Assembly (NCBI RefSeq): GCF_000735585.1
Contig: NZ_JNNO01000007.1
Location: 54,178-118,177, forward strand
Length of the DNA stretch: 64,000 nt
Direction of reading: 5' to 3'
From: Devosia sp. LC5
GTDB lineage: Bacteria; Pseudomonadota; Alphaproteobacteria; Rhizobiales; Devosiaceae
Shown here: positions 9,056 through 17,789 of the stretch, one piece after another
Position numbering within the stretch: the first letter of the stretch is position 1
How the letters are laid out: each line of letters starts with the position of its first letter
Made by a program: the position numbers and the translations under genes
Notes under the pieces: generated by a model
Seen by the model: the letters and a program-made list of their open reading frames with translations, nothing else
Told to the model about the DNA's origin: nothing
Databases searched by the model: none

Positions 9056-9108
9056 TTGTGTCCGGTCAGAAGGGCCCACTCCAATAAGGGGTCAAAGTTC
9101 GGTGCCGA

Positions 9109-9711
9109 TTGACAGTCAGTGGGGCCTGCTGCCTGGGGAGTTTCCACCACCATCGACGGTGCAGCGCTATTTCTATGTCCAACATCATGCTCCATGAGTT
9201 TGATGCGTGGCTGGAAGCGAAATACCTGAACAAAAAGGCTCGCAAGGATCGCCGGGCATGGAACTTCGGCATTCAGCAGGGCCGCCCCATAACGGTTCGT
9301 GAGAACCGGCAATGGAAACCTGCCGTCGCCTATTGCCGCTATGCCGATGACTTCGTCGTCATCGTCAAAGGGACGAAGGCGCAAGCCGAGGAAATCCGGG
9401 AGGAATGGCGGGTGTTTCTGGAGGGCGATCTGAAACTGACGCTGAACATGGACAAAACCCATGTCACCCACGTCAACGACGGGTTTGTCTTTCTGGGGCA
9501 CCGGATCATTCGCAAGCGAGGGTCGGGCGGACGAATGTCCGTCGTTACGACGATACCCAAGGAGAAGGCCAAGGCTTTTGCTCGCAAACTGTCCGAGGTT
9601 CTCTCCGGCGATCATGATCTTGGCAAGGTCGACATGGTCGACCGAGCGAAGACACCAAACCTAACCCCGACGGTGTTCTACAGAACGCGGGGCTATTCAA
9701 CCGTGGACTAA
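9109..9711 (+). pseudogene. Group II intron reverse transcriptase/maturase fragment
   Basis: The recognisable part starts near 9185 (SNIMLHEFDAWLE) and contains the polymerase active-site motif CRYADDFVVI with both catalytic aspartates, then LTLNMDKTHVTHVNDGFVFLGH, typical of bacterial group II intron maturases. The N-terminal finger region is missing and the residues before SNIM are scrambled relative to the usual TPQGG motif. The C-terminus ends abruptly before the X/maturase and endonuclease domains. I see no intron RNA domains V and VI around it. It is a truncated relic next to the IS3 right end. Confidence 0.8.
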
Positions 9712-9895
9712 TTTTACACCGCCGCTCTCAGCTTGAATCACGCCAGAACAAACCGTTCAATGGACTTCTCAAACAGTCTCTGAGTGAAAACAGTGTTTGA
9801 CAGGATACCGTGTGAAAAGTAGCTTGGATTAGTTAGAGAGCTAAACGTTTTCACCGCTCCGGTGAAGCGTCTGGCTTGTTCAGGAGGAGAACAAG

Positions 9896-11314
9896 ATGAC
9901 CTTTGACACGCTTGAGAAAAGCTATCGCAAATATCTGAAGAACGGCACCGCAGCGCTCGCGTTGCTGGCGACGCTTGCCGCCAGTCCAATGGCGCAGGCA
10001 CAGCAAACCGAAGAGATGAGCGGCACCCTGCCCGACGGCACGGCCTGGCTGATCAGTGTGCCCGCCGACTGGAACGGCGTGCTCCTGCGCGATCTCGACT
10101 ATGCGGCGAACTCGGAAACGGAGCGCTTTACGGATCTGCTGAGCAGAGGTTACGCCTTCGCCGGTCTAGCGCGCCACCCCATGCGCACCTGGCAGTATGA
10201 TCCGCAGCGGGAAATACACAACCTCGAGGCCGTTCAGACGATTTTCGAGGAGCAATACGATCCCGAGTGGGTGCTGGCATTCGGCTGCTCGGGAGGGGGT
10301 CACGTCAGTCTCGCCGCCGCCGAGGATTTCTCCGATCGCATAGACGGCGCGGTCGTTCTGTCAGCGCATACACCGGTGTGGATCATGAACAGCTACCTTG
10401 ATGGCTGGTTTGCCATGCAGACGCTGCTCGCGGACGCATATGAGGAAGCCGGCCTAGGGTCCGCGAGCGACCTTCGCATTGTCAATATGCCGAACGGCGC
10501 CGGCGCTGACGGCAGGACGTTCAGCGACATTCAGGCCTCCTGGCGCAGTGCAGTGGAAACATTGGGAGCGACCCCCGAAGGACGGGCGCGCCTGGCCCTG
10601 GCCTTCGCGATCGGCCAATGGTCTCCTTGGGAAGCTGCGGATCAGCCACTCCCTGATCCTCTCACGCCGGAAGCGCTGGCCGATCAGCTCGTGGCCTCGG
10701 CGCTGCGCCTTACGGGTACCGTCGGCGGCCAATCGCGCGTGATGTTCGAGAATTCAGCCTCCGGGCAGCAGCTTTCGGGGAATGAGGGCATCGATTACGC
10801 GGCCTTCTACGAGAACGCATCGCCAATTATGAAGGAGCTCGTCGAAGATCTCTATGCAGAGGCGGGGCTGGACATCGACGAGGACATTGAGCGCATCAAT
10901 TCCGCTCCCCGTATCACGGCGTCCGATTATGCGCTCGAGTACTGGGGCCAGCCGGGAAGAACTGCGGACGGGAACCTGCTAGTACCCACGATCCGCGTGC
11001 ACAGCTTGGGCGACAACTCGATTCCCTATAGCCTGATGCAGGGCTACCAGGCGCTTGTCGAAGAGAAGGGAAAAACCGATCTCTACCGTCAGTCGCTTCT
11101 CAAGTTCACCGACCATTGCGGCTTTGAGGCGGCCGAAACGACCGCTCTCGTTGAGGTGATGATGGAGCGGCTGGAAACGGAAGAATGGCCCGACACCTCG
11201 CCCGAAGCCCTGAATGCCGCCGCCGCCGAGCTCGATCTGGACGAGGCCCGCTTCATGGAGGAAGACGGTTGGCGCGTTGAAGAGTACAATCGTACCTGGA
11301 TAGCCGGGGAATAA
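9896..11314 (+). CDS. Secreted alpha/beta hydrolase
   Basis: A 472-residue protein with a long N-terminal signal peptide ending in MAQAQ (cleavage near residue 36). AGGAGG in front of the ATG gives a strong ribosome binding site. The nucleophile elbow appears as GCSGGGH with Ser132, and a histidine near 407 in FTDHCGF is the probable catalytic base. The middle 170-370 is a large insertion or lid rich in acidic residues. The substrate is not evident. Periplasmic location and linkage to phthalate genes make an esterase acting on phthalate esters conceivable, but that is speculation, because mobile-element debris lies between them. Confidence 0.7.
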   Translation: MTFDTLEKSYRKYLKNGTAALALLATLAASPMAQAQQTEEMSGTLPDGTAWLISVPADWNGVLLRDLDYAANSETERFTDLLSRGYAFAGLARHPMRTWQYDPQREIHNLEAVQTIFEEQYDPEWVLAFGCSGGGHVSLAAAEDFSDRIDGAVVLSAHTPVWIMNSYLDGWFAMQTLLADAYEEAGLGSASDLRIVNMPNGAGADGRTFSDIQASWRSAVETLGATPEGRARLALAFAIGQWSPWEAADQPLPDPLTPEALADQLVASALRLTGTVGGQSRVMFENSASGQQLSGNEGIDYAAFYENASPIMKELVEDLYAEAGLDIDEDIERINSAPRITASDYALEYWGQPGRTADGNLLVPTIRVHSLGDNSIPYSLMQGYQALVEEKGKTDLYRQSLLKFTDHCGFEAAETTALVEVMMERLETEEWPDTSPEALNAAAAELDLDEARFMEEDGWRVEEYNRTWIAGE

Positions 11315-11720
11315 AGGCATTCCATGCAATGATGCGGAACGCGGATTGGTCGGCTCCGGCCTTCACCGCCGCTTTCGCCGCACTGTCCCCATCCACGGCG
11401 CGATTTATCGATACTCGTGCCGTGGACACGCTGGGCATTCGCTGGCGACGGCTCTTCCGTGCTCCCGCAGTCAGGCGGCGTAAGCTCACGACCCTGCTGA
11501 TCAGCATTCCCTTTTCCAGCGGCTTCACGCTTGTCTGTCCCGGAACAAACGCTGCGGTTTTACGGGGGCTGTTGCTATCGACCCGGACCGGGCGCGCCCC
11601 AGCCCCTCAAATTATCAAAGGCGGAGCAAAAATCGACCAATGGGCGGAGCAAAACCAGGCCAGTTTTGGCGCGCGCGTGAGACCGTCGTGAGGGCATGAC
11701 AATCAACCCCAGTATTTCCT
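11315..11720. other. Intergenic scrap region without a supported gene
   Basis: Frames are open on both strands here but none has a recognisable motif, a convincing ribosome binding site or protein-like composition. The stretch lies between the hydrolase and a decayed plasmid gene. I regard it as degenerate DNA. Confidence 0.4.
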
Positions 11721-12267
11721 ATGAGCGCGAAAGATACCGTTGTCCCCTTTCCAAAAAAGCTTGACGACAGTTCGCCGGGCAACTTTGAGAAGATCTGGGG
11801 CAAAAAAGTCCAGAGCCATGGCTACGCTGCGATACCCAGTATTTTGATACGCGCACAACGTCGCCTCGGCATCAACACGACTCAGTTTTGTAATTCTAGT
11901 TCAGCTTCTCGAATATCTTCGTTCGCCTGATCGCTCTCCATTTCCAACCAAGCAACAGCTTGCTGACAGGATCGGCATCCAGCCAACGACAATCAAGGCG
12001 AACATGCAGGCGCTCGAAAAGGCGGGCTTGGTTGAGCGCGTGCAGCGAAAGACGTGAGCCGGAGACTGGAGCGCGAACACCTATGTCCTCGACGGGCTGA
12101 TCTCTAAAATTCAGGCGCTTGAACCGGATTTCGCTAAAGAGCGTGAGGACCGGATGCTGCGCGTAAAACGGCCGAGACACCAAAGGGCAGACGGTCCGTC
12201 AAGCCCAAAGCCTAAACGGCTCAAACGATATTTAGGAAGCCAAAATTTACCCCGGCCGCGTGCCTAA
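11721..12267 (+). pseudogene. Helix-turn-helix regulator, frameshifted and interrupted by a stop
   Basis: The start MSAKDTVVPFPKKLDD reads well to about 11888. The natural continuation then lies one base out of frame: LVQLLEYLRS, then QLADRIGIQPTTIKANMQ and ALEKAGLVERVQRK, a winged-helix DNA-binding domain. An in-frame TGA follows RKT at 12054-12056, after which AGDWSANTYVLDGL continues to a stop at 12265-12267. A one-base insertion in the T-run at 11886-11889 plus a nonsense change therefore inactivate a ~180-residue plasmid-type regulator. Such proteins are common single-gene regulators on alphaproteobacterial plasmids. Confidence 0.7.
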
Positions 12268-12339
12268 GGCAGAGACGGTACCGGGGTTTACATCGACAAT
12301 ATATTGCAGGGTGGGGCAGAGATCAACTCCAGAGTGACT

Positions 12340-12475
12340 ATGGACGCACGCACGAAACAATATCCGGCTCTTGAGGATACGCTATCGACCGATCGCTTTG
12401 CGACCTATCTGGGTTGGGCGACCGTGACCGTGACCGTGCGATCGCGCTTTACACATTGAATGCAAGCCTATCAGA
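12340..12475 (+). pseudogene. Abi-like protein, N-terminal fragment
   Basis: From an ATG at 12340 the frame reads YPALEDTLSTDRFATYLGWA. After a short CCGTGA duplication it shifts into ALYTLNASLSE in another frame. This resembles the N-terminus of Abi-family (abortive-infection-like) proteins as I remember them. The rest of the gene is absent, cut at about 12475, where a resolvase fragment on the other strand begins. Recognition is from short segments only. Confidence 0.4.
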
Positions 12476-12573
12476 ATAGATGTGCGCCTTGGTGACGCCC
12501 GCATCGAGAAGCGCATCGTGCTGAAAATCGACGACCTGGCTTTCCATCCGCCTTAGATACCCGTGCATAGCCA
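12470..12573 (-). pseudogene. Serine resolvase N-terminal fragment
   Basis: Read on the minus strand, YARVSKADG followed after a one-base shift by VVDFQHDALLDAGVTKAHIY matches the start of Tn3-type serine resolvases (GYARVS motif region). The catalytic serine of the ARVS motif is present, but only ~35 codons remain. The C-terminal half of a resolvase of the same kind lies about 1 kb away on the opposite strand (13447-13851). Confidence 0.6.
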
Positions 12574-12825
12574 ACGTAAACAGTCACACAAACGTCCGTA
12601 TATTTTACAACCCGTCAAACGTCTTGAAAGACATGTTGCAGTGTCACTTAATCTGTAAAACAAACTATGTCTTACAAACGGCACATATAAGGGGCATTAC
12701 TGTCCCTTTGATTTTGACCATTTGCCCGACCTTCTTGCTTTCGCTCGATCATCGAAGCGATTAACATTTGAGACCTTTGGCGGAGAAAACCAAATGTCGC
12801 CCGACCACAACATGATCCAATCAGA

Positions 12826-13035
12826 TGAGAGGGGAAGAAGGCTCTGCCATTCTCCCCCACAAGCACCGGCTTGGCCTTCGGGTGCAGCAAATCCGTCGCA
12901 CCCTGAAGGGTGCAACCGCGTTGCGCACCGTCAGGTGCGCAGCCGCTAAAGCGCCTGCCCTGCTCCGGTGCTTGCCCCCCTCTTCCGGTCTCACCGCCGA
13001 CGTCTCGGGGAGCAGGAGCAGGGCTCCTGCCCCTT
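12826..13035 (+). ncRNA. Candidate leader RNA, copy C, upstream of the 102-residue gene
   Basis: Third copy of the structured element described for 37459-37693 and 41797-42040, here on the + strand. A 5' hairpin GGGGAAGAAGGC-TCT-GCC... occupies 12831-12857. The closing stem pairs CAAGCACCGG (12860-12869) with CCGGTGCTTG (12965-12974) perfectly. Inside are hairpins at 12898-12913 (GCACCC-TGAA-GGGTGC) and 12923-12940 (GCGCACC-GTCA-GGTGCGC). A 3' hairpin (12012-type position in the other copies) is formed by GCAGGAGC-AGG-GCTCCTGC at 13012-13030. It lacks the GGGTGGGTGATCCCCC core shared by the other two copies. The next gene starts at 13085. Confidence 0.55.
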
Positions 13036-13084
13036 CGGGACAGAAGGGAAATGGAGCCCGCCATGACCGGAGTGGAGACTGAAA

Positions 13085-13393
13085 ATGGTCGGGAGTATGA
13101 TGCAGGCAGCAAGCCCCCATCTGAAAGAAGCGATTGAACGGCACATGTCCTCGTTGAAGGGCTTGCTTGCGACCGCGAATATTGACGAGCGGGTTTCCGT
13201 TGCGACGATGCTGGAAATGGCTCAAGGCGAAGCGCATGCGAGAGTTCGCGTTGTGAACGCGGAAGCGAAATCATTTCACGATGCCCATCTCAAGGTGATC
13301 TATTTTGCCGCCGTCCTGGTCGTCACCCAAGGCAAGTTTCAGGACGACGAAAGTGAAAGACTGATCGAAGATCTTGCGCGCCTCGCTCAATAG
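13085..13393 (+). CDS. Hypothetical protein preceded by the leader element
   Basis: A 102-residue, helix-rich, apparently soluble protein without a known motif. The ATG at 13085 has GGAGACTGAAA in front of it; a second ATG lies four codons later behind GGGAG. The middle part (MLEMAQGEAHARVRVVNAEAKSFHDAHLKVIYFAAVLVV) has one moderately hydrophobic helix. The gene follows the third copy of the structured leader element by ~54 bp. The other two copies precede a ParB-like gene and a DNA methylase gene. It could be a truncated plasmid gene. Function unknown. Confidence 0.5.
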   Translation: MVGSMMQAASPHLKEAIERHMSSLKGLLATANIDERVSVATMLEMAQGEAHARVRVVNAEAKSFHDAHLKVIYFAAVLVVTQGKFQDDESERLIEDLARLAQ

Positions 13394-13446
13394 AGCGTCG
13401 CTACCCAATCCCCGGCGCCATTCTTTGCGAAGCCGACAAGGCGATT

Positions 13447-13851
13447 TTGCGGCTCTGCATCGATCGTGTACCGTACGCTTGTCATGCAGGAGACCCCCGG
13501 CCCTATATTGTCAGGTCCGCACTGACCAATTTCGAGGGAGTTCACTGCCTCGCTCTGGGCGGTGTCGATCTCGCAAGCTCCGCTGGCAAAATGACGATGA
13601 ACGTCATCAACGCCGTCGCGCAGTTCGAACGTGACCTGCTTATCGAACGCACGCAGTCCGGCCTCAAACGGGCAAAATCGGAAGGAAAAATTCTTGGTCG
13701 ACCGGCGCGGCTCAACGAAATGCGGAAGCAAGACGTTCTTGAAGGGCTGGCCAACGGCATGAGCGTTTCCGCTCTCGCCAGAAAGTTCGAAACCAGCCGG
13801 CAGACCATCATGCGCGTCAGAGACGACGGTTCACGGTCCGTTCGACCTTAG
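13447..13851 (+). pseudogene. Serine recombinase (resolvase) C-terminal part
   Basis: From about 13520 the frame reads LTNFEGVHCLALGGVDL, then VAQFERDLLIERTQSGLKRAK and a C-terminal helix-turn-helix (LEGLANGMSVSALARKFETSRQTIMRVRDD). This is the second half of a Tn3-type resolvase: the end of the catalytic domain, the long helix E and the DNA-binding domain. The residues before LTNF are unrelated and the catalytic N-terminus is missing. A matching N-terminal scrap lies on the opposite strand at 12470-12573. Not functional by itself. Confidence 0.75.
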
Positions 13852-13881
13852 CGTATGATTTCGAGCAGTTCTTGTTCTGAC

Positions 13882-14350
13882 CCCTACTTAAGGACTTCCA
13901 GCTGCTCTTTGCCCCGCTATGGGATCCCGAGCGGGCCATCGTCAACCTCAACCGCTGCGTCCTCGACCTCTCTTTGGGGTGCACGACCCTGTCGCAGTTC
14001 CAGGCCATTGCCGATCCCGACCAGATGGTGGACACGCTCGCCGGCATGGATTGCCTGGCCCTGACACGCGCCCTGGAAATGCTGCACCGCTATGGCCGGG
14101 CGAGCAATGTTGCGGCCGTGCTTGTGCCCGTGGGGTATCAGACGCTGGCCCGCAGTTCGACCCGGCGCGAGTATCTCAAGCTGCTGGCAAGCGTGCCGGA
14201 GGTCTATTCGTCCTTTGTGAAGCTCGAAGTGACAGGCGTGCCCTCGCGACCCGATGTCGATCAGCTCAATGACCTGATCTTCACCGTCAGTGCCATGCGC
14301 CCAGGCCTCACGTGTCAATCGGCATTCGTGAACTGGATCTACGTCCGGCA
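13882..14350 (+). pseudogene. Internal fragment of an unrecognised protein
   Basis: Right after a stop the frame reads LLKDFQLLFAPLWDPERA, then LNRCVLDLSLGCTTLSQF, ALTRALEMLHRYGRASNV and SFVKLEVTGVPSRPDVDQL. It is protein-like over ~150 codons, with balanced composition and predicted alternating helices and strands. It has no good start of its own and loses its character near 14340. I do not recognise the family. The clean start directly behind a stop and the abrupt end suggest an internal piece of a larger gene left by rearrangement. Confidence 0.4.
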
Positions 14351-14796
14351 ATGGAATGCGTGCTGCGCAGACCTTGCTTCATGCCGATTTGAAAGTTGCT
14401 CAGCACCTGACTCACCCATGCTCGTCTGGTCATGCTGCAATCCTCATCTGCTGCGCATCGCGCACGTATATCGCCTTCCTGCCAGCAACTCGACCATATG
14501 TCCAAGGCGTAGCTGAGCGCCCCCCCGAACACGGGCGTGGCCTTCTCTCGGATGTCCTTGAGGCTAGGTATCGTCATCGACGCCGCAGCGTCTAGAACGG
14601 TCTGGCCAAGCTCGAAGTCGTTCGACGCCGCCACAGAAAGATTGACCATGGAGCCGAAGCCCTCGACGTCGGGAACCGCCTCGTTCTCCAGCCAGACGCT
14701 GGTGGCAACAAGCTGCTTGGTCTGGCGAGGTTCCGGACCTAGAAAGTATAGGGTGCGAGCGCCGCCGGAACTTTGAATATCAGTCTGAGTGTCCAA
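14308..14796 (-). CDS. Hypothetical protein, possibly truncated
   Basis: A 162-codon frame divergent from the AbiE operon across an AT-rich gap. The only plausible start is a TTG at 14796, since a stop lies five codons upstream. The ribosome binding site is poor. The middle part (NDFELGQTVLDAAASMTIPSLKDIREKATPVFGG, then LSYALDIWSSCW) is protein-like. The last ~20 codons overlap the unrelated fragment on the + strand and look degenerate, so the true C-terminus may be lost. No motif is recognised. Confidence 0.35.
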   Translation of the reverse strand: MDTQTDIQSSGGARTLYFLGPEPRQTKQLVATSVWLENEAVPDVEGFGSMVNLSVAASNDFELGQTVLDAAASMTIPSLKDIREKATPVFGGALSYALDIWSSCWQEGDIRARCAADEDCSMTRRAWVSQVLSNFQIGMKQGLRSTHSIAGRRSSSRMPIDT

Positions 14797-14869
14797 TTTA
14801 ATCTTACATTTTTACGTACTAATAAAGAGCCCATTGCGTAAACTTTAAAATTATACTAATTTGTCCACC

Positions 14870-15709
14870 ATGACTGGACTTCGAGCCGACAAATTAAAGA
14901 ACCTACTCCAGACCCTACCACCAGGCTTTCTGGTGGATTCGCGCTGGCTGGAAGCCCATGGCATCTACCGGCAGCTTGCCCATTCCTATCTGCAAGCCGG
15001 CTGGCTGGAGCGTCCACTACAGGGCCTATACCGGCGTCCCTTCATACGTGGGGGCAATAACAGCGCCGAGCGTGAATGGCAGATCCCAGTTCTCTCCGCG
15101 CAGTGGATTATGGGATTCAAATTCCATGTGGCGGCAACGACGGCGATGGAGCTCCATGGGTACACGCATTATCTGCGCATGTCCGGCCCGCGCAAACTCT
15201 ACCTTCAAGGCGATGCCCCCAGATGGCTATCCAAACTGGATCTAAACGTGGACGTGACAGTACGTCAGGGCTCGCTGTTCCAGGACATGGATGTCGGCGT
15301 CGACAACAAAGAGTTCTCGCTCAAAGATAACGGCAGAGAGCTGCAGCAGAGCCCGTGGCAATGGCCGATGCGCATGTCATCGCCCGAACGCGCCCTCCTT
15401 GAAACCATCGATGAAGCCCCAAACCACGAGAGCTTTCATCAGATCGACATGTTGTTCCAGTTCATGGCAAACGTGCGGCCCAAGCTGATGACGCAGCTCT
15501 TGACGCTTTGCCGCAGCGTGAAAACGAAACGCCTCTTCTTCGTATTCGCAGATCGCCATCCGCACGCCTGGCGAAAATACATCGACGAGAAGGCCATCGA
15601 TCTTGGCAGTGGCGATCGAATGCTGGTGAAAGACGGTAGGCTGCACCCGCGCTATCGCATCACGGTACCTGCCGAATTCGTGAGCAAGGGAGAACACGAT
15701 GGCGCGTGA
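14870..15709 (+). CDS. AbiEi-type antitoxin (type IV toxin-antitoxin system)
   Basis: A 279-residue protein beginning MTGLRADKLKNLL; a TTG nine bases upstream is an alternative start. It has the AbiEi layout: an N-terminal winged helix (DSRWLEAHGIYRQLAHSYLQAGWLERPLQGLYRRP) that binds the promoter, followed by the AbiEi C-terminal domain, recognisable in HVAATTAMELHGYTHYL and SSPERALLETIDEAP. Such antitoxins counteract the nucleotidyltransferase toxin without binding it and repress their own operon. The stop overlaps the toxin start by 11 bases, so the pair is translationally coupled. Confidence 0.9.
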   Translation: MTGLRADKLKNLLQTLPPGFLVDSRWLEAHGIYRQLAHSYLQAGWLERPLQGLYRRPFIRGGNNSAEREWQIPVLSAQWIMGFKFHVAATTAMELHGYTHYLRMSGPRKLYLQGDAPRWLSKLDLNVDVTVRQGSLFQDMDVGVDNKEFSLKDNGRELQQSPWQWPMRMSSPERALLETIDEAPNHESFHQIDMLFQFMANVRPKLMTQLLTLCRSVKTKRLFFVFADRHPHAWRKYIDEKAIDLGSGDRMLVKDGRLHPRYRITVPAEFVSKGEHDGA

Positions 15710-16646
15710 ATCCTACTTCCAGCAAGTCCGTCTGCTCGTCGGCTGCCTCCCTTCGATCGCGAAGTTCGACGTCTTCGCCCTCAAGGGCGGTACGGCCATC
15801 AACCTCTTCTATCGTGGTATGCCGCGCCTTTCGGTTGACATCGACCTCACATATTTGCCGGTGCAGGATCGGACCACCTCGCTCGGCGCAATCGATTCCA
15901 CGCTGGATGCAATCTGCGTGGACCTCCTAAAGGTCATGCCCGATGTGAAGACCCAGCGCATCGCCGGCGGCAGCGATAACGACACCCGTATCCTCGTGCG
16001 CAATCGCAACGCCACCATCAAGATCGAAACCTCTCCCGTTGCCCGCGGAACCGTGCACGCACCAAAACTGATGCCCGTTAGCGATATCGTGGTGGATGAG
16101 TTCGGGTTCGCGGAGATGCAAGTACTAGCCTTCGAAGATCTGTACGGCGGCAAGCTCCATGCGACTGTCGACCGTCAGCATCCGCGTGACCTCTATGATG
16201 TCAAATTGCTATACGAGAACGAAGGACTTACGACCGATCTTTTCCGCACCTTCCTCATCTATGTGGCAAGCTCCAGTCGCCCGCCGCACGAGCTGCTACG
16301 TCCTTCCGAGCAGGCTCTCGACGAGCGCTTCGTCGCCGAGTTCGATGGTATGACAATTGATGCTGTCACGATCGGCGAGCTGAGGGATGTGAGAAGCAGG
16401 CTTTTTTCTGACCTGTTGTCCTCACTGGATGATGAGGCCATGAGGTTTCTTCTGACCTTGCATGATTGCGCACCTGACTTCGATGCGATTGGCCTTCCGC
16501 AGGCAGCAAACCTACCGGCGGTCCGATGGAAATTGCAGAATCTTGAAAAGCTTCGGCGTAACAATGAGCCTAAGCATGCAGAGCTTCGAAAGTTGATTGA
16601 AGATTTGGGGAACAAGTCAGCGCCCTCCCCAAGGTCAGGAAAATAA
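15699..16646 (+). CDS. AbiEii-type nucleotidyltransferase toxin
   Basis: A 315-residue nucleotidyltransferase of the AbiEii/DUF1814 family. The motif ALKGGTAINLF (near residue 30) and the metal-binding SVDIDL a few residues later are the GSx10DxD-type active site. The downstream ATVDRQHPRDLYDVKLL segment is the conserved basic motif of the family. Members transfer nucleotides to tRNA or other targets and cause growth arrest or abortive phage infection. Together with the overlapping AbiEi gene it forms a complete system. No inactivating change is visible, unlike in the surrounding DNA. Confidence 0.92.
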   Translation: MARESYFQQVRLLVGCLPSIAKFDVFALKGGTAINLFYRGMPRLSVDIDLTYLPVQDRTTSLGAIDSTLDAICVDLLKVMPDVKTQRIAGGSDNDTRILVRNRNATIKIETSPVARGTVHAPKLMPVSDIVVDEFGFAEMQVLAFEDLYGGKLHATVDRQHPRDLYDVKLLYENEGLTTDLFRTFLIYVASSSRPPHELLRPSEQALDERFVAEFDGMTIDAVTIGELRDVRSRLFSDLLSSLDDEAMRFLLTLHDCAPDFDAIGLPQAANLPAVRWKLQNLEKLRRNNEPKHAELRKLIEDLGNKSAPSPRSGK

Positions 16647-16882
16647 GTTTACGATGTGCCCGACACTTGCCTGTCTGACCTCCACCCAAACACGACGGTT
16701 CCAATTCGCATTATGCGAATCCAAATGGAGTCGTTCCACCTGCTGGTAACGGCCGCTCTGCGCCCATGCACGAACCCGCTCTGCGGGAGGGGTGCGCGCG
16801 GCAGGTTCAGCGTGATCGTTTAAGCCTTTGAGCGGCTCGGTCGCAGTCGGACCATGGAGTTCTTTCAACGAGAGGAACTCCC
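16647..16882. repeat. IS91-type left region with a near-perfect palindrome
   Basis: This gap lies between the AbiEii gene and the recombinase gene. It contains ATTCGCAT-T-ATGCGAAT at 16704-16720, a palindrome with 8-bp arms, followed by further short dyads. Elements of the IS91 group carry terminal palindromes instead of inverted repeats, and this is probably the left (ter-type) end of the element that follows. The exact boundary cannot be placed without a second copy. Confidence 0.45.
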
Positions 16883-17785
16883 ATGGTTACGTCACCCGAC
16901 GCTCCCATTACGCCACTCCGCCAGCGCATGCAGCAGGACATGCTGATGCGTGGATTGGGCGTCCACACCCAGCACGATTATGTCCGTCACGTCCGACGCT
17001 TTGCTGTCTTTCTGGGGCAGAGCCCTGACACGGCCACGCCTGATGATATCCGTCGCTACCAGCTCCACCAGCATGAGAGTGGCGTCAGTCCATCCACGAT
17101 CAACGGCGCGGTCTCGGCATTGCGCTTCCTGTTCGGCGTGACGCTGAAGCGGCGTGATCTGTCGCGGTCCCTGGTGATCACCCGCTATCAGCGCCAGCTG
17201 CCTGACGTGCTCAGCATCCAGGAAGCGGCCCGGCTGCTCGAGGCGGCGCCAGGCATCAAGTACAAGGCCGCGCTCGGGGTCGCCTATGGCGCAGGCCTGC
17301 GTGTCTCCGAGGTGGCGCACCTCAAGGTCGACGATATCGACAGCGCCCGCATGTTGATCCGGATCGAACAGGGCAAGGGCCGCAAGGACCGCAATGCCAT
17401 GCTCTCGCCCCAGCTGCTGGAGCTTCTGCGACTGTGGTGGCGCGAGGGCAAGCGGCGGGGCGTCATGCTGCCCCATGGCTGGCTGTTTCCGGGCCGCTCC
17501 CCGACCGATCCGATCTCGTCGCGGCAATTGCATCGTGCGGTGCAGGAGGCGGCCGAGATCGCCGGCATCCGCAAACGGGTCAGCCCGCATACCTTGCGGC
17601 ACAGCTTTGCCACGCACCTGCTGGAGCAGGATGTCGATATCCGCGTCATCCAGGTGTTGCTCGGGCATAGCAAACTGGAGACCACGGCGCTCTACACCAA
17701 GGTCTCGACGCGCACGATCCAGGCGGTCGCCAGTCCTTTGGACCGGCTGATGGCCCTGATGGAGGACAAGCCTCCACCCGCCTGA
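16883..17785 (+). CDS. Tyrosine recombinase associated with IS91-type element
   Basis: A 300-residue XerC/D-like recombinase. The N-terminal SAM-like core-binding domain (residues ~10-90) is followed by the catalytic domain with R in GAGLRVSEVAHL, K in GKGRKDR, the H-x-x-R box SPHTLRHSFATHLL, the second histidine in LLGHSKLETT and the nucleophile tyrosine in ALYTKVS. All five catalytic positions are present. The ATG follows GAGAGGAACTCCC, a good ribosome binding site. It sits directly upstream of the HUH transposase and probably helps resolve or integrate the element. Confidence 0.92.
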   Translation: MVTSPDAPITPLRQRMQQDMLMRGLGVHTQHDYVRHVRRFAVFLGQSPDTATPDDIRRYQLHQHESGVSPSTINGAVSALRFLFGVTLKRRDLSRSLVITRYQRQLPDVLSIQEAARLLEAAPGIKYKAALGVAYGAGLRVSEVAHLKVDDIDSARMLIRIEQGKGRKDRNAMLSPQLLELLRLWWREGKRRGVMLPHGWLFPGRSPTDPISSRQLHRAVQEAAEIAGIRKRVSPHTLRHSFATHLLEQDVDIRVIQVLLGHSKLETTALYTKVSTRTIQAVASPLDRLMALMEDKPPPA

Positions 17786-17789
17786 TCCG

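Larger units (their letters stand above)
7831..9083 (+). mobile_element. IS3-family insertion sequence, apparently intact (~1.25 kb)
   Basis: The element is bounded by imperfect 25-bp inverted repeats that begin TGGAGTGGGCCC: left end 7831-7855, right end 9059-9083 in inverse orientation. The termini are TG...CA, as usual for IS3. It carries orfA and orfB in the -1 arrangement with an A4G slip site at 8162-8166. The flanking bases (GTTTC on the left, ATAAG on the right) do not form an obvious target duplication, so one flank may have been rearranged after insertion. It separates a TniA remnant from a group II intron maturase fragment. Confidence 0.9.

Noticed and set aside
11329..11691. 120-codon + strand frame after the hydrolase
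   Set aside because: No motif, odd composition rich in Arg/Ala/Pro and no site before the start.
12575..12825. Possible resolvase res site in AT-rich DNA
   Set aside because: Short TGTAAAA-like repeats occur, but they do not form the paired 12-bp subsites expected for a res site.
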